64,000 bases of DNA from Epiperipatus broadwayi (GCA_028023455.1 JAQFVV010000158.1:122001-186000); one strand, 5' to 3'; positions 46,450-57,965 are shown, numbered from the stretch's first letter. The notes: a model not told the origin generated them from the letters alone. Translations and numbers: made by a program.

Positions 46450-48530
46450 TTCTCAAAATGAAAAACAACCGCATGGGGTTGGCAACCAAATGCCAGATAT
46501 ATCCTCTACAGAATGATCTTCACCTAAGAAATACAATAAACTTGCTTCAACTTAACATTCAGGATGTATCAATATTAAATACAGAGGTGCTTTACAAATT
46601 AATTGTTCAGCCCAAAGTAAATGTAATTGTACTTTAGGAGACCTATCTTCTTTTAATTATGAACAATGTCTTAACATTCTTATATTTACATTGATTATTG
46701 ATAGGATGCAATGAAAATATGATATGACCACTTTTGTTTTAAACTATCTTGTAAAGCAAACAATTTTGCATTGAAGATAGAATAATATTGCAATTACAAT
46801 TTCGATAGACACTTTTTATGCATGCAATGTTTATAAACTTCCTAATACAAATTGGTTCTACACTACTCTTTCAGATTTTTTATAGGATATTTTAATTCTC
46901 ATAATAGTCTTTTGGTATATATAAATGAGGATCAAGCAGATTGCCAACTTTTAAAATAGATGGATTTAAATAATATGTACTTATTTTAGAAGACTAGCAA
47001 GATGATTATTTTAGAAAGGTGGGTAATGTATAAAAATACTACTGTTTTATATTTTATTTTTCCAAAAGAATGATTTAACATTACCTGATAAACTATTAAT
47101 GCTTGGATCATTTCCTCGATAATTAATATAAACCAAGTCTAATAACATTTGAAATTCACATTCTTATAGTTGAAAGTTATTCTGTTATGAGGTGGAAATT
47201 AAAAAAGCTAACTGGAGCCAATATACAAGAGGCCTTGAAAATAATATTAATAGAATTTCTTTTGTTATAATAAATTTAACAAACTCATATATATGAAAAG
47301 CAATTAATTTCAGGTAGGAGCAAAATCAATAATATTTTTTATAGGATATCAAAAGCAATTTCTTCTATGTTGGAATAAAACTAGTAATAAATTTTATATT
47401 CAGTTTTTGTTATCAGTAATCCAAAAATTACTGATATATTTATAAAAATGATTTGAATGTTACCAAAAGAAAAGTGGAAATCATTGAGAAGCAAAATTTT
47501 ACAAGATCTAGATGTAAGGCTCGGTTACTGTTATGAAAGCTTGATGGATAAAAGAACTGCTACTGAGATTGTCAATTTTATGTAACAGACTTTTAAATCC
47601 AAGATAGAACAAGATTTTTTACAATAGTTGAGAATCGCAGGAAAAACTGCTGTGAAAAAGGTTTTCAAAATAAATTTAAAACCCATGCAATCTTTATTGA
47701 TATAATCTTAATTTATGATTTTCTTTGAAAAAATGATCTTCTTCTGAAAGATTTTAAAATTCTTAAATGCAGAAAACCCATTAATATATTTGACAAAATG
47801 CTCTTCAATAAAAAAAGTTCAAGTGACACCAAATGATAATCATAGTAGATGCAAAAATTTTCCAGAATGGTCTTTCATAGGGTTCAGTTCTCTCACATAT
47901 TTTATTTAATATATTCATTAGTGATATTCCTGAAACAGGATATAGAAAACTTATTTATGCTAATATATATTGCTTTTACTTTTAAAAAAAAAAAAAAATT
48001 TTAAGATAAAAAAAATCTCTCAATAAGGATAAAAAAAGATTGAATCTTTTCTAACGACTAGGCATTATGTTCATGTTTAATGTAAACAATAACTAATCAG
48101 CTTGTTCATCTGAATATAACCTCTTGTCGTAATAATAAACTTTTTATTCCATGCTATTTGGGTTCGATTTATGGTCTAATTTATATTCCTCATTTAAATA
48201 AAGTTAGATCAAAATTAATTTCTAGAAAAAATTCTTTGAAAAACTATTGTGATGCAAATATTTTACGAATAGCTTCCTTAGTACTAACATATTTTCTGGT
48301 GAATATGAAGAAGTTCGTTCTCTAAACATCTGGATATTTAAATATTATCATGAGAAATATTATTGGTACTTTCAAGGCTTTCTGCTCTTTCCATATTTCT
48401 CTGCCAGATATGAAAAAATTGCTTCACAATAAATATATAGTTATGTTAAGCAGATCAGATTTGCCAGTAATTCAAGATTTAGTTTCACATCTAAGACCCA
48501 CATCAAACTTATGGTTTAAAAAATTTAAAT
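46450..48530 (+). pseudogene. CR1/jockey-type LINE relic (endonuclease and reverse transcriptase)
   Basis: The endonuclease start is visible at about 46546 (LQLNIQDVSILNTEVLYKL, then VNVIVL and ETY). The RT core follows at about 47850-47980 (FPEWSFIG, then LFNIFISDIPETG across frame changes, then LIYA with the catalytic DD lost as NI). The C-terminal part at 48195-48530 reads HLNKVRSKLISRKNSLK, RNIIGTFKAF and LPVIQDLVSHLRPTS. This is the order of non-LTR elements commonly annotated as jockey-like in invertebrates. Stops and frameshifts are dense, so it is not functional. Confidence 0.8.
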
Positions 48531-49255
48531 TCTTATGATGCTCCAACAATAAAATCAGCTGGATTTGACTTTCCTGGAAGAAAGTGAAGTTCCGTCAATC
48601 CCATTAACAAATTAAGAAAAAACAATGGTTGTTGCACTTTTGCTTCATAAATAATTATCAGCCTCTGATCTAAGTAAATGTGGTAAAAACAAACTATGTA
48701 AGTCACATAGTTAATAACTGCCAAATCTATAGCTACAATGGCAGAATTGAAAAACTTAATAAAGACACTGGTGGGTTGTTACCTGATTAGAATCTCTATA
48801 GATTCCTTTATAATATTTTTTTATATAAGTAAGCTATCATTAAAAAAAAAATACATACGCTACATATAAATATTCTGGAAAAGAATCTAAGTATGGAGAT
48901 TTTTTTTCTATCAAAATACCGTATATATGAGTGTGTGCATGTTTCTGCTGAAATAAAACTTGATAAATTGAACGTACTTTTTTTTTTTTTTTTGCAGCGT
49001 TGAAAAAACTATTTAGGGGCATTAATCAGAATCATCATTAGATAGACGTGGAAGGTGGCTTGACAAGTTTATCTCAATTTGTATTTAGCTTTTAAACCGC
49101 GGAGGTGGTTGTAAATAGTAATTTTTCAAGTTTTGACACTGATTTGCTTCATTTAAGACTTAAGATTCATCTTTTCTTTTTATTTGCTCATACGGTGAAA
49201 ATCCGCAATAGTAATAGAATATTCTTTATATTAATAATGGTTTTCACCTGCTTTT
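48531..49255. other. Intergenic sequence, start of a CpG-rich segment
   Basis: Featureless to about 49050, with a poly-T tract at about 48979-48994. CpG becomes common after that (ccgcggagg at 49098-49106, catacggtg). No gene is assigned. Confidence 0.4.
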
Positions 49256-49860
49256 CTAGATAACACGTGACCTTCACCGTACCATTAATGAATTAGACTG
49301 TTGTGTTGTCTCTAATCGCCGTTGTTATCCTGATGATGTCATTAGTAAGTTAAATAGATTAAATAGAAATATGAGTAGACTATAATATTATTCTGCTAAT
49401 ACAATTAATAAACATCATTCGTCTTTCTCTAAATAGGCGTTAATTTTTACCGTAAACTTTTAAATTCAATTATTTTATTCAATCACAAATTTGAAATATA
49501 ACTTTAAAAGCACTTAATTATCCTACTCTTAAAGCTAATAATATTAAACGCCTACCAGTCTCATTTATTTCATATATATATATCGACCTTTACGAAAGAC
49601 ATTTTAGACCTATTACACATAAGTTTTTAATGAGCGCTAAAGCTAAGATTAAACATCGGTTACCAGCATTTCTTTACGAAGAGGAAAAAAAAAAACAAAT
49701 TGGAATCATCAAATCTAGGTTTCAATAAAGATTTTAACACATTTCCATATTATAACGATCCGGAGAAAGAGAGCTTAACGTAATCTGCACTACAGGGCGC
49801 CATCTAGGCATTTGAACCTAGAAAAATTTGTAAAGTAGGCAGATACGTAAGTAAAAAAAA
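49256..49860 (+). pseudogene. Unidentified coding-like region with frameshifts
   Basis: Three plus-strand stretches look like protein: DLHRTINELD...VISKLNRLNRNMSRL (about 49270-49380), RHFRPITHKFLMSAK...HRLPAFLYEEE (about 49550-49685), and, after a frameshift at an A-tract, NLGFNKDFNTFPYYNDPEKE (about 49715-49780). The pieces keep order and strand and are rich in charged residues, as expected for a decayed element ORF. I do not recognise the family. The high CpG content is unlike the LINE relics. Confidence 0.4.
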
Positions 49861-50641
49861 AAATTTTTTTTCTTTTTTTTTTTTTTAAATTTTGATTCCG
49901 ATCGTTAGCCCAAGTCACTAGCTCATTGGAATAGCAGAGATTTAATAATATAATATCTTATCTAATTATACTTCAATATTAAAAAAATAAATAAAATAAG
50001 CCACTGCCAGTAATTAACATACAAAAATTTATTTACGCACACATATATATATATAAGATTTAACATTATTATTTTAATATGTTTACTTTAACATTTAACA
50101 TTATTTTTACTTTTATTTTAGATTTTTAATTTACATTTTAAATTTTATACTATTATTAGTTTGCACAGATTTGATTAAAAAATGTTGAGTATAGATCGGT
50201 TACATAGATTCCATGGTCAAAAACATTTCAAAATAAACATAAATGATCAAAATACAAAATCATTGATACCGTCAATTGCAAAGGGAAATTTATAAGTAAC
50301 CCAATAGTATTCACCATAAGATGCTTGCATTAACACCAATAACTTAAAAGACATCTGAATAAATACATCTTAGATACTCACCGTAAGGTATCAGTATTTA
50401 CCGAATGTCTATATATTTTGATCACATATGAAAACCAAAAACATAATTAACCGGTAACGAACCCATGCAAGCATCTATACCCAACTCAAATTTAATGCAA
50501 TTTTATTTAGAGTGTCGAGTATGAATGGACTACATAGATTTGCATTTTAAAGAAAATATATTATCCTTATTTAACCTTAGGCTAAAAGTTCGCAGTCAAA
50601 CTAACGTCAATTCATCTGACATATTGATGCATTCAATGTAA
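49861..50641. other. CpG-containing sequence, nothing firmly recognised
   Basis: An A/T tract at 49851-49887 is followed by moderately complex sequence with frequent CpG. No frame longer than about 40 codons was noted. Confidence 0.4.
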
Positions 50642-50827
50642 TACGAAATACGGCAGCACAAAAGGTTAAGAGAAGAAATTGCCTCTCATCAGATAGGAAT
50701 ACTACATCTATCTGACAAGAAGAGCAATAAAAAAAAACTCCATCGAAAGGAACAGTGTTCTACATCTTATAATCCCTTCTATAGGCAAAACAGAAGTGTG
50801 CGGCGTATAAAGCAATTCTTCCTATAG
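50642..50827 (+). pseudogene. Open stretch of 61 codons, no ATG, unknown
   Basis: Between two stops the frame reads YEIRQHKRLREEIASHQIG at its start, then a lysine-rich part, then SYNPFYRQNRSVRRIKQFF. It is basic and coding-like, but lacks a start and clear splice sites. It lies on the same strand as the 49256-49860 fragments and may be part of the same element. Confidence 0.3.
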
Positions 50828-51096
50828 TGAAACTCGAATTACATCTACTAACTACATCAATATATCCAATTCATCAACCCAATTCAACCACGAAACAAAT
50901 AACCTAAGATTACCCTCCCCTAATATAACTTTACAAATCTATATAGCCATTCACGCCTGACTAAAGTTTAACATTTATGTAATTTAGTCTAACGAAAAAC
51001 AAAAATCATAATAGAAACTTAAAAGAACAAAAAAATAAATGGAAATGTTTTTAAATAAAAAAAAATACATCAAATGACATTATTAATATTAATTTA

Positions 51097-51593
51097 CATT
51101 GGTCAGATAGGATTCTATTTGTATTATTTAAATACGGAAAGTTTTTAATTTAATGTTCATTAATTATAAAGTTCTTACGGTTTTAAACAGTTCATCTTTA
51201 TCTGTTGCTTGCCATTTGAACATGAATTCCCACGCCGTCCAAAAAAGATTGGTGTTCTGTTGGCCATTTTATTTATTCATCCGGAGGTTTTTTACTCCAG
51301 CTGGTCCTCAATGTAGAAAACGATAGTTCATTTCTCTTTCTTCCTAGCAGAACTGAAGGGATTGAAGAGTGCGTCTTTTCAATCCCTTCTCCTTCAACTT
51401 CGCACTAACACATATCTGTCCACTCGTAATAACCAACTAACTCTTTTATTTTCAAACCTTTCCTTTTATAATAATTTTGTGGATTAACTCAACATTACGT
51501 CATGATGGTGAAAACCTTTTTGTTGAGGTCCGATTTCCCGATGGATTTCTTTCATTTGCTAAAAGTTTCTATTGTTTTCCTATCTGACCAATG
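51097..51593. mobile_element. 497-bp element with 16-bp perfect terminal inverted repeats
   Basis: CATTGGTCAGATAGGA at 51097-51112 is exactly mirrored by TCCTATCTGACCAATG at 51578-51593. The interior is CpG-containing, has no long frame and carries a strong hairpin at 51355-51389. It fits a MITE-like non-autonomous DNA element. Target duplications are not clear (TTA on the left, CTTA on the right, at best imperfect). Confidence 0.6.
51355..51389. other. Strong stem-loop inside the TIR element
   Basis: GAAGGGATTGAA pairs perfectly with TTCAATCCCTTC around an 11-base loop, and the stem can extend inward with a two-base bulge. Similar internal hairpins occur in some MITEs. A small-RNA precursor is another possibility. 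Confidence 0.6.
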
Positions 51594-53269
51594 CTTATAC
51601 ATTTAAATGTCCAAAGGCTAGTTTACTAATTAAAATAATCATTTCCATTTTACAAAAGGTTAATTAATTTGTTTTCAAACTTAAACATATATTTTTATCT
51701 CTAAATCTTTTCTGAAAATTTAGTTTTAAACTACTCTTTTTTTAATAAAGTTTTATTTTAATAATTATTTATCTGTGTGATTTTATATATATGCGAGTTT
51801 AAGATGATTTTTTAATTTTCAATTTTCAATTCTTAAAAAAGAAATTTTTATTGGCGAACTTTTTTTTTTATGTTTACTAATAAAAAATAATGTAACGTAC
51901 GTATGTGCCCATTACAATGTGTATATTCTTTAATTAATATTTTCTTTCTTTACCATTTAGAATTGTTTCTTCAAATTCTCAAGATAAATGCATTTCTAAA
52001 TACATATATATATATATAACGGGTATCATCATTCATACGGTAAATTCTGCTAATTTATTTTTTTTAAATCATTTGCTTGATGAAATGTTTGGGACTGAAC
52101 TCCTATTTCAATAGAGTTTGAGGACAACTGCTTATTTCACAATCATTTGTCTATTAACAATAAATCTGCAAAGAATTCAAGGTTTTATCAAAACTTTTCA
52201 ATTTTTATAATTTTAACAAATAGTATAATTCTCTATTAATATTTTCGTGGTGTTTTATTATTCTTTTTATTACTTCATTAAGCAAAAATATTCAACCCCA
52301 TTCCTTTTAAAGTAATTTTTTAAAAAAAAAAAAAGTGGAGTAATAGCTAGTTCGTTTTCCTACCCTGCAGATTTACTAACAAATCCATTTGGGTTCTGGG
52401 AGTTATTGTTTTTTCAGATAGCTGCACATTTTTCAATAAATCACAAAATTTTTTTTTACACATCTAACTAAAATATTTCGTTAAGCTATTATAGAGCTTC
52501 TATCTATTAATGTCAAGTAATATAATCAAACTACTATTTAAATCCACAGGTGGGGAATTATGAAATGATCTTCAGATACAATGTTAACTGTGAATAGACA
52601 ATAAGTAGGGTACTATCAAGAAAATTTCTGGCAGTCTTGTAGGGTAGGGTGTTTTGCTCATAAAAGACTAGATTTTATATAAATAGTCTTTTCGGTTTCA
52701 TTCTTGTATTCTTTTATCTTATTATTTCCAAATACTTAAGTTGGTGTTGGATCCAGTTGTTTTGAGTATCTCATGCCATTGCTTATTTTTTTGCACTATG
52801 AGATTACATACTTGTGTAACCACGTTTGAGTCCTTTAACCAGGCCTAACATTCTGATTTCAATATTTTCTATTCATTTATTTTTTTGCCAAAAGCTCTTG
52901 CATTGAGAAAGCACAAGTTTAATAGATTAGGAATCTTTATTTGTGATTTTTGCATGAGGTAATATAATCATTAAAAACTCTCTAAAATATCTCTATTTAG
53001 AGAATCCTCTCAAGGCTATCATGGAAGTGAAAAGAATCTAGCAATGATAATATAAAAATGTCCTGCCTTGTACAATTTGACTAGGGCATCAAGTCTACTT
53101 TATTACTCTTGAATGTAACAAATTACTGTAAATTTAGTAGTGTTAATAGTGGGAAACTGAAAATTACAAAGATAAGTAATTTTAGTTTTATTTTTAATAT
53201 TCAAGTTTTAACTGATATAATTCTTCGATACTTAAAAAAGACTTAAAAATAAGGAGCTTCCAAGATTTA
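51594..53269. other. Intergenic sequence, nothing recognised
   Basis: CpG frequency falls back to background after about 52050. It contains a short AT repeat near 52004-52017 and a poly-A tract at 52322-52333. Confidence 0.5.
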
Positions 53270-54140
53270 AGATTGATTTAGCTATTTAATAAAAATCATT
53301 TTCCAAGAGAAGGAAGGATTTAGGGTCTAATTTGATATCTTCTATTAATGAAATTTTTAGATGCATCAATGAAAGACTCCCAGTATTAAAACTTGGTTAA
53401 GGGCAATGGTATCTGTACTTATTTTATAAATGTTTATGATCTAATATCAGATTTAGAGCATTCATAAAAATGAAAACTTTTAATCCTATCTAAATAATTT
53501 CATTACATTTATACCATTTAAATATTTTTTTTTCCTGTGAGATTTTAATCCATCCGTTGGTAGAAACAGTGAAGTTTGACCCAAAATTATTGTAAATAAT
53601 AGTATTGGTATTGTAAACTCAAATGATGTGTGTGTTTGTTTTGCATAATAAATGGTTTGACCATTGAAGAGTATTTTGGGTAGGCAGAAAAATCAAACTA
53701 ATGAAATTTGGTTGCGTCCACATGCAAAACAATGATGTCTAATAAACTACATTATAGCTAAACAGCAGAATACAAAAGAAATTCTTAATAAATGAGCAAT
53801 TGCAAATATAGATTATTGGACAGATCATAGTTCACTATATTCTAAAGTTAAAATGATAGTTGCATTAAAAAATAAATCTAATCTCAGTCATGTTGTAAGA
53901 AATTTGATCCTTATTCTTTAACAACATCTGTTTTTTGTGTGACAAATTTTAACAACTATTAAACATAAAGATATTTCTAAAACATAAGATTCTTTTAATG
54001 AGTGTTATCAGAATATAAGGAAATATATTCTTGAATTAGCTAAAAAGAAAAATTTTGTCTGTTTTTCTAACAATGATAGTGATTTGATTAAAATTATTCT
54101 GCCAATTTTTCCTTGGCCAGATAACTAATTGAACACTAAT
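53270..54140 (+). pseudogene. LINE endonuclease relic of a second family
   Basis: A GDFN-type block opens at about 53541 (DFNPSVGRNSEV, then PKIIVNNSIG), followed by RQKNQTNEIWL near 53677, INYIIAKQQNTKEI near 53740, and the YWTDHSSLYSKVKM block at about 53813, which holds the conserved TDH of exonuclease/endonuclease/phosphatase domains. An INERLPVLKL block near 53370 lies upstream. It differs from the RTE copies elsewhere in the window. Several stops break it and no RT follows. Confidence 0.7.
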
Positions 54141-54471
54141 TTCATGATTAATATATCCCAAATTTAAAGACATTAAGTTCAATATTTGAACAAAAAGGCT
54201 TAAATGTAGTGAAAGTCCAAAGAATATTTATTTATTAGCTGATTGTGTGTGTACATGTAGAACAATAGCATAAGCCTATTAATTCTATTATGCCATTGAC
54301 ACTTTTAATGATATATCCATCCAACCTACCCATTTACATTTAAATAAATATACCTAACAGGTTATCTTTGTAATCTTAAGAATGAAAGGCTGCATGTCTT
54401 GGTAAAATCACCTGGAAAAGTTTTAAAATATGGTAGTGGAGAGTTAACTTAAATACTTTACAATTTGTAAG
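54141..54471. other. Intergenic sequence, nothing recognised
   Basis: Short AT-rich spacer before a family A insertion. It may include a few more bases of the decayed LINE. Confidence 0.45.
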
Positions 54472-54484
54472 AATATTCAGATCT

Positions 54485-54587
54485 AAAAGAGGCAAAACTC
54501 TCCATACAGTAGTACCACTCAGTGCCAACCAGAGTAATCAATGGATGCCAGCATAAGAAATACTGATCATGTGATGTTTAGTGGTTT
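54485..54587 (-). mobile_element. Family A element, internally deleted, with 13-bp target duplications
   Basis: The direct repeats AATATTCAGATCT (54472-54484 and 54588-54600) bound a 103-bp element. Read on the minus strand it starts aaaccactaaacatcacatg and ends ggagagttttgcctctttt. It lacks the middle of the 39888 copy. Confidence 0.85.
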
Positions 54588-54600
54588 AATATTCAGATCT

Positions 54601-55254
54601 GTGATACTGTGAGATTTGATTTTAAAAGTATTTCTATTTTTATATTCATATTCACAATATACATAAAATAAATAAGAAATATTACAGCAAACATCAGGAA
54701 GTGTCATTATTATCTCTTACTACAGTCATATTGTTGTGAATTTTATTGACTGTTATACTGATAGCTTTAATATTGGAAGATGTTATGTTAATTTGTTCAA
54801 CATCTAGAAAAGTTCATATTCCCAATAATGTTCAATATTATTTGTTAGTGCTTAATATATAAATTTATGCAAAGTGAGAGAGGTTGGTCTTACTTTCTGT
54901 GCTAATAGATGATTGTGATATGGTCGAGTTTAAATAAAGAATGAATTGATAAAAAAAAAAAAACTTGAAAACATAAAGTTAAAATATCACAGATACCCAT
55001 TATTTTGTCAATCTCATATATTTTATCACATAGAATAATAATTTTATAGATTTTTAAGTTTCAAAAAAATTAATATACAGCACTAAGAAAAGATTAATAT
55101 TTAGACTTTCCAAGCAATAACATTGCCAGTTTTTTAAATCTAAATCTAAATAATTTTATTTTGCATGTAATAGACATTGAAATCTTTTGAACAACAATAT
55201 TTTGTGTGAAATTGTTCATCATAAATTGGGTTACATATCTTTAAAAAAATTCAT
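54601..55254. other. Intergenic sequence, possibly a decayed LINE end
   Basis: Mostly AT-rich. The last about 60 bases weakly align with the RTE sequence upstream of the block resumed at 56041, so the LINE there may extend to this side of the tandem insertion. Confidence 0.35.
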
Positions 55255-55267
55255 AAAGATTATATTA

Positions 55268-56020
55268 CATTCATATCGGCCATTCAAGCCAATTGTGCAA
55301 ACGCTTTGCGAGTGTTAAATAATAAATGAATACCCTCTGACCAATACAAGATATAGAATTTATGCAGGAATAAAAAGAATCCTCTTATTCCTATGACTCA
55401 AATATATATATGAGAAAATCTGAAGTACTGGCACAGAAGGTGTGACAATATAACAGTCACTTTAAATTACTATATACAATGTCTGAATGAATGATGCCGA
55501 TGAAATTTTCTAGAATTTACTAAGCGTCATTCCAACTGAACCTTAATCATATATATAAATAAGCATTTATTTTTATAGTGTCTGTATACAATTTGTAATT
55601 ACATTCATATCGGCCATTCAAGCCAATTGTGCAAACGCTTTGTGAGTGTTAAATAATAAATGAATACACTCTGACCAATACAATATATAGAATTTATGCA
55701 GGAATAAAAAGAATCCTCTTATTCCTATGACTCAAATACTTATATATGAGCAAATCTGAAGTACTGGCACAGAAGGTGTGACAATATAATGGTCACTTTA
55801 AATTACTATATACAATGTCTGAATGAATGACGTCAATGAAATTTTCTAGAATTTACTAAGCGTCATTCCAACTGAAACTTAATCATATATATAAATAAGC
55901 ATTTATTTTTATAGCATCTGTATAAAATTTGTAATTACGTTCATATCGGCCATTCAAGCCAATTGTGCAAACGCTTTGCGAGTGTTAAGACGCTATAAAA
56001 ATAAATGCTTATTTATATAT
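55268..56020 (+). mobile_element. Tandem-repeat retroelement-like insertion, about 335-bp units
   Basis: Two full units (55264-55597 and 55598-55933) differ at only a few positions. A partial third (55934-55988) is followed by a short inverted copy of the unit tail (55989-56020). The 13-bp direct repeat AAAGATTATATTA at 55255-55267 and 56021-56033 bounds the whole array, so it inserted as one unit. No open frame exists. This layout recalls Penelope-like elements and retrozymes, which insert as head-to-tail tandems. A hammerhead core was sought and not found. Confidence 0.7.
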
Positions 56021-56040
56021 AAAGATTATATTAGTACAAA

Positions 56041-56610
56041 CTATAACAAAATAATTACAAATATCTTGGTCAGATTATTACTACAGATGAAAACATAATG
56101 GATGAAATTAATTATAAAATTAAATTTCTTTGCATTGCTTTTGATAGAAATAACTTAACATTAAAATTAAATTTTTCTGTAATGAAAAGAAAGGTTTTTA
56201 CAAATATGTTTTACCAGTTATTACTTGTAGATCTGAGATTTGGACACTTAAGATAAGAACAATACAGAGAATTCAAATCTCTCAAAGAAGTATGGAAAAA
56301 TGCATGTTAGGAGTAACAAAAAGCAATTGAAAATGAATAACACAGGTAAGAGAACAAATAGCTGTTACTGACATCATTGAAAGAATTGAGTTGAACTGGA
56401 GTTAGACTGGACATATTTTTAGAAGAGATGATAATAGATGGACAATTGAAATCTTAAACTGGATTTCTAAAGATTGTAAAAGATCTAGAAAGAGACCACA
56501 TAAGAGATGGATGGATGAAATAAGGAAATGTGCTGCTAGAGATTGGAGATAGATTGAACTTGGAGAAATTTTCATCCTTCACTGTACTGATAATGGTTGA
56601 AAATGATAAT
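56041..56610 (+). pseudogene. RTE-type LINE relic, C-terminal part
   Basis: It aligns with 33830-34410 of the plus-strand RTE copy: YKYLGQIIT-type block (tacaaatatcttggtcagat), then RSMEKCMLGVT near 56287, RRDDNRWTIEI near 56420 and the RKRPHKRWMDEI block near 56490, ending near 56600. It has stops and lacks endonuclease and RT core. Confidence 0.8.
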
Positions 56611-56818
56611 ATCAAAATAATAAAGTAAGTTTATATAATTTTTATACAACAAAGTAATAGTCTGGTATCACAAATTGTGACATTTAGAAAGTCTCAAATT
56701 GCATTAGGTGACCCCTGGATTTTAAGTTGCCTATAACTGGTAAACAATTTACTCATTCTTTATTACTAATAATAATTTTAATAAGAAATATAAAAGTAAT
56801 CATAAAGTTTGTAAGAAA

Positions 56819-56905
56819 TTCAAGCACTGGAACTAACAGGTTTGAAAAAACAATCTGTAGGCTTTGAAGTTTAGAGTTTTCTACTTTACCATTGCACTAA
56901 ACTAA
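56819..56905 (-). mobile_element. tRNA-derived SINE relic, family G
   Basis: On the minus strand: TTTAGTGCAATGGTAAAGTA (A-box-like), then, about 50 bases on, TTTTTCAAACC (B-box-like), then TTAGTTCCAGTGCTTGAA. This is the copy with the best preserved pair of boxes. Confidence 0.52.
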
Positions 56906-56952
56906 GCAGTACAGAAGTACTTGAATTGTTTATTGCTGTAGAGCTTATAAGA

Positions 56953-57015
56953 AGTTCCTGCAATTCATAGAACTATGACACTTAGACCTTGATTTCCCAG
57001 AAAACTCAATCTACT
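56953..57015 (-). mobile_element. tRNA-derived SINE relic, family G, partial
   Basis: It shares TCAAGGTCTAAGTGTCATAG (minus strand) with the 5271-5353 copy, and a decayed head TCAGCAGTAGATTGAG. It lies about 50 bases from the previous copy, in the same orientation. Confidence 0.42.
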
Positions 57016-57429
57016 GCTGAATTAAATTATTCAGGGTAAAAATCAATAATTAAATGGTGTGTTGTTTATGAAGTACTAAAAGTATCAGACTTGAGTATTA
57101 TTAAAATACAACATCATCTACAACACTGAATTACAATTTAAGCCAGGCATAAGCTAGACAGTTTTTCAATTTGCTTCTAGTAGTTAATTTATTATCTTTC
57201 TGGTCAGCAAATTGCTAATATACATATTTTAATGTGAGAAAAATAAATGATAAAACTATGGAGTGAGTTTTTGTTTACAAACCATTAAAAATATACATTT
57301 TGTCAGTGTTTATTCACAGAATTGTCTCTGTTTCTTATTAAATAAATTATAGCAGATTTAAAATAATATTAAATATTCAAAAAATATAATTAATATTTGC
57401 TTAAAATTCTAAAGAATGTCATAAAAGTT
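57016..57429. other. Intergenic sequence, nothing recognised
   Basis: AT-rich spacer up to a microsatellite. Confidence 0.5.
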
Positions 57430-57626
57430 TGATGATGATGATATTATTATTAATAGTAGTAGTCATAGTAGTAGTAATAGCAGTAATAGTAGCAGAAGCA
57501 GTAGCAGTAGTAGTAGCAATGACAGTAGCAGTAGCAGCAACAGTAGCAGTAGTAGTAGCAGTAGTAGTAGTAGTGGCAGTAGTAGTAGCAGAAGCAGTAG
57601 CAGCAGTAGTAGTATTAGTAGTATAA
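57430..57626. repeat. (GTA/GCA)n compound microsatellite
   Basis: AGT, AGC and AGA triplets mix over about 190 bp after GAT and ATT starts. Poly-Val/Ala and poly-Leu frames over it are artefacts. Confidence 0.95.
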
Positions 57627-57734
57627 TTCTTTTATTTAATAATTTTTTGAATATCATTGAAAATGAAAAATGAAGTACACATAATTTATTTGTAATTTAT
57701 TACTATTATTAATCTTCATTTTCTTTCTTTTTCA

Positions 57735-57965
57735 AAAACCTTTAAAATTATTGTGATATTTTTAGCATTTATCTTTAGCCCTATTTTTTCATCTGATAAC
57801 CCTTTTGTAATATTTCCTGAAGTCAATCACATCAATTAAAAAATCTATATGACTCAAATTGTCACTTCATATTTTATTGCTTTATTGTCATAATTTAATT
57901 AGCAAATACTTTTTCTAAAACTGCTGCAAAAAATCTTGTAGAAATATAATTATCTGCCATATGTC
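57735..57965 (-). pseudogene. RTE-type LINE fragment, RT region
   Basis: The blocks agcatttatctttagccct, tcatctgataac and aaactgctgcaaaaaatctt match 10555-10770 of the minus-strand RTE copy in the same order. It is strongly decayed. Confidence 0.6.

Noticed and set aside
49780-49830. CTAGGTTCAAATGCCTAG (minus strand) as a tRNA T-arm
   Set aside because: The B-box likeness is good, but no A box lies in the correct direction within tRNA or SINE distance.
55264-55933. Hammerhead ribozyme within the 335-bp tandem units
   Set aside because: Copy 2 has a stem AATGACG/CGTCATT around a candidate core, but the core reads CCGATGA or TCAATGA and no GAAA follows the inner stem.
57429-57657. Poly-Val/Ala and poly-Leu open frames
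   Set aside because: They are translations of the GTA/GCA microsatellite.
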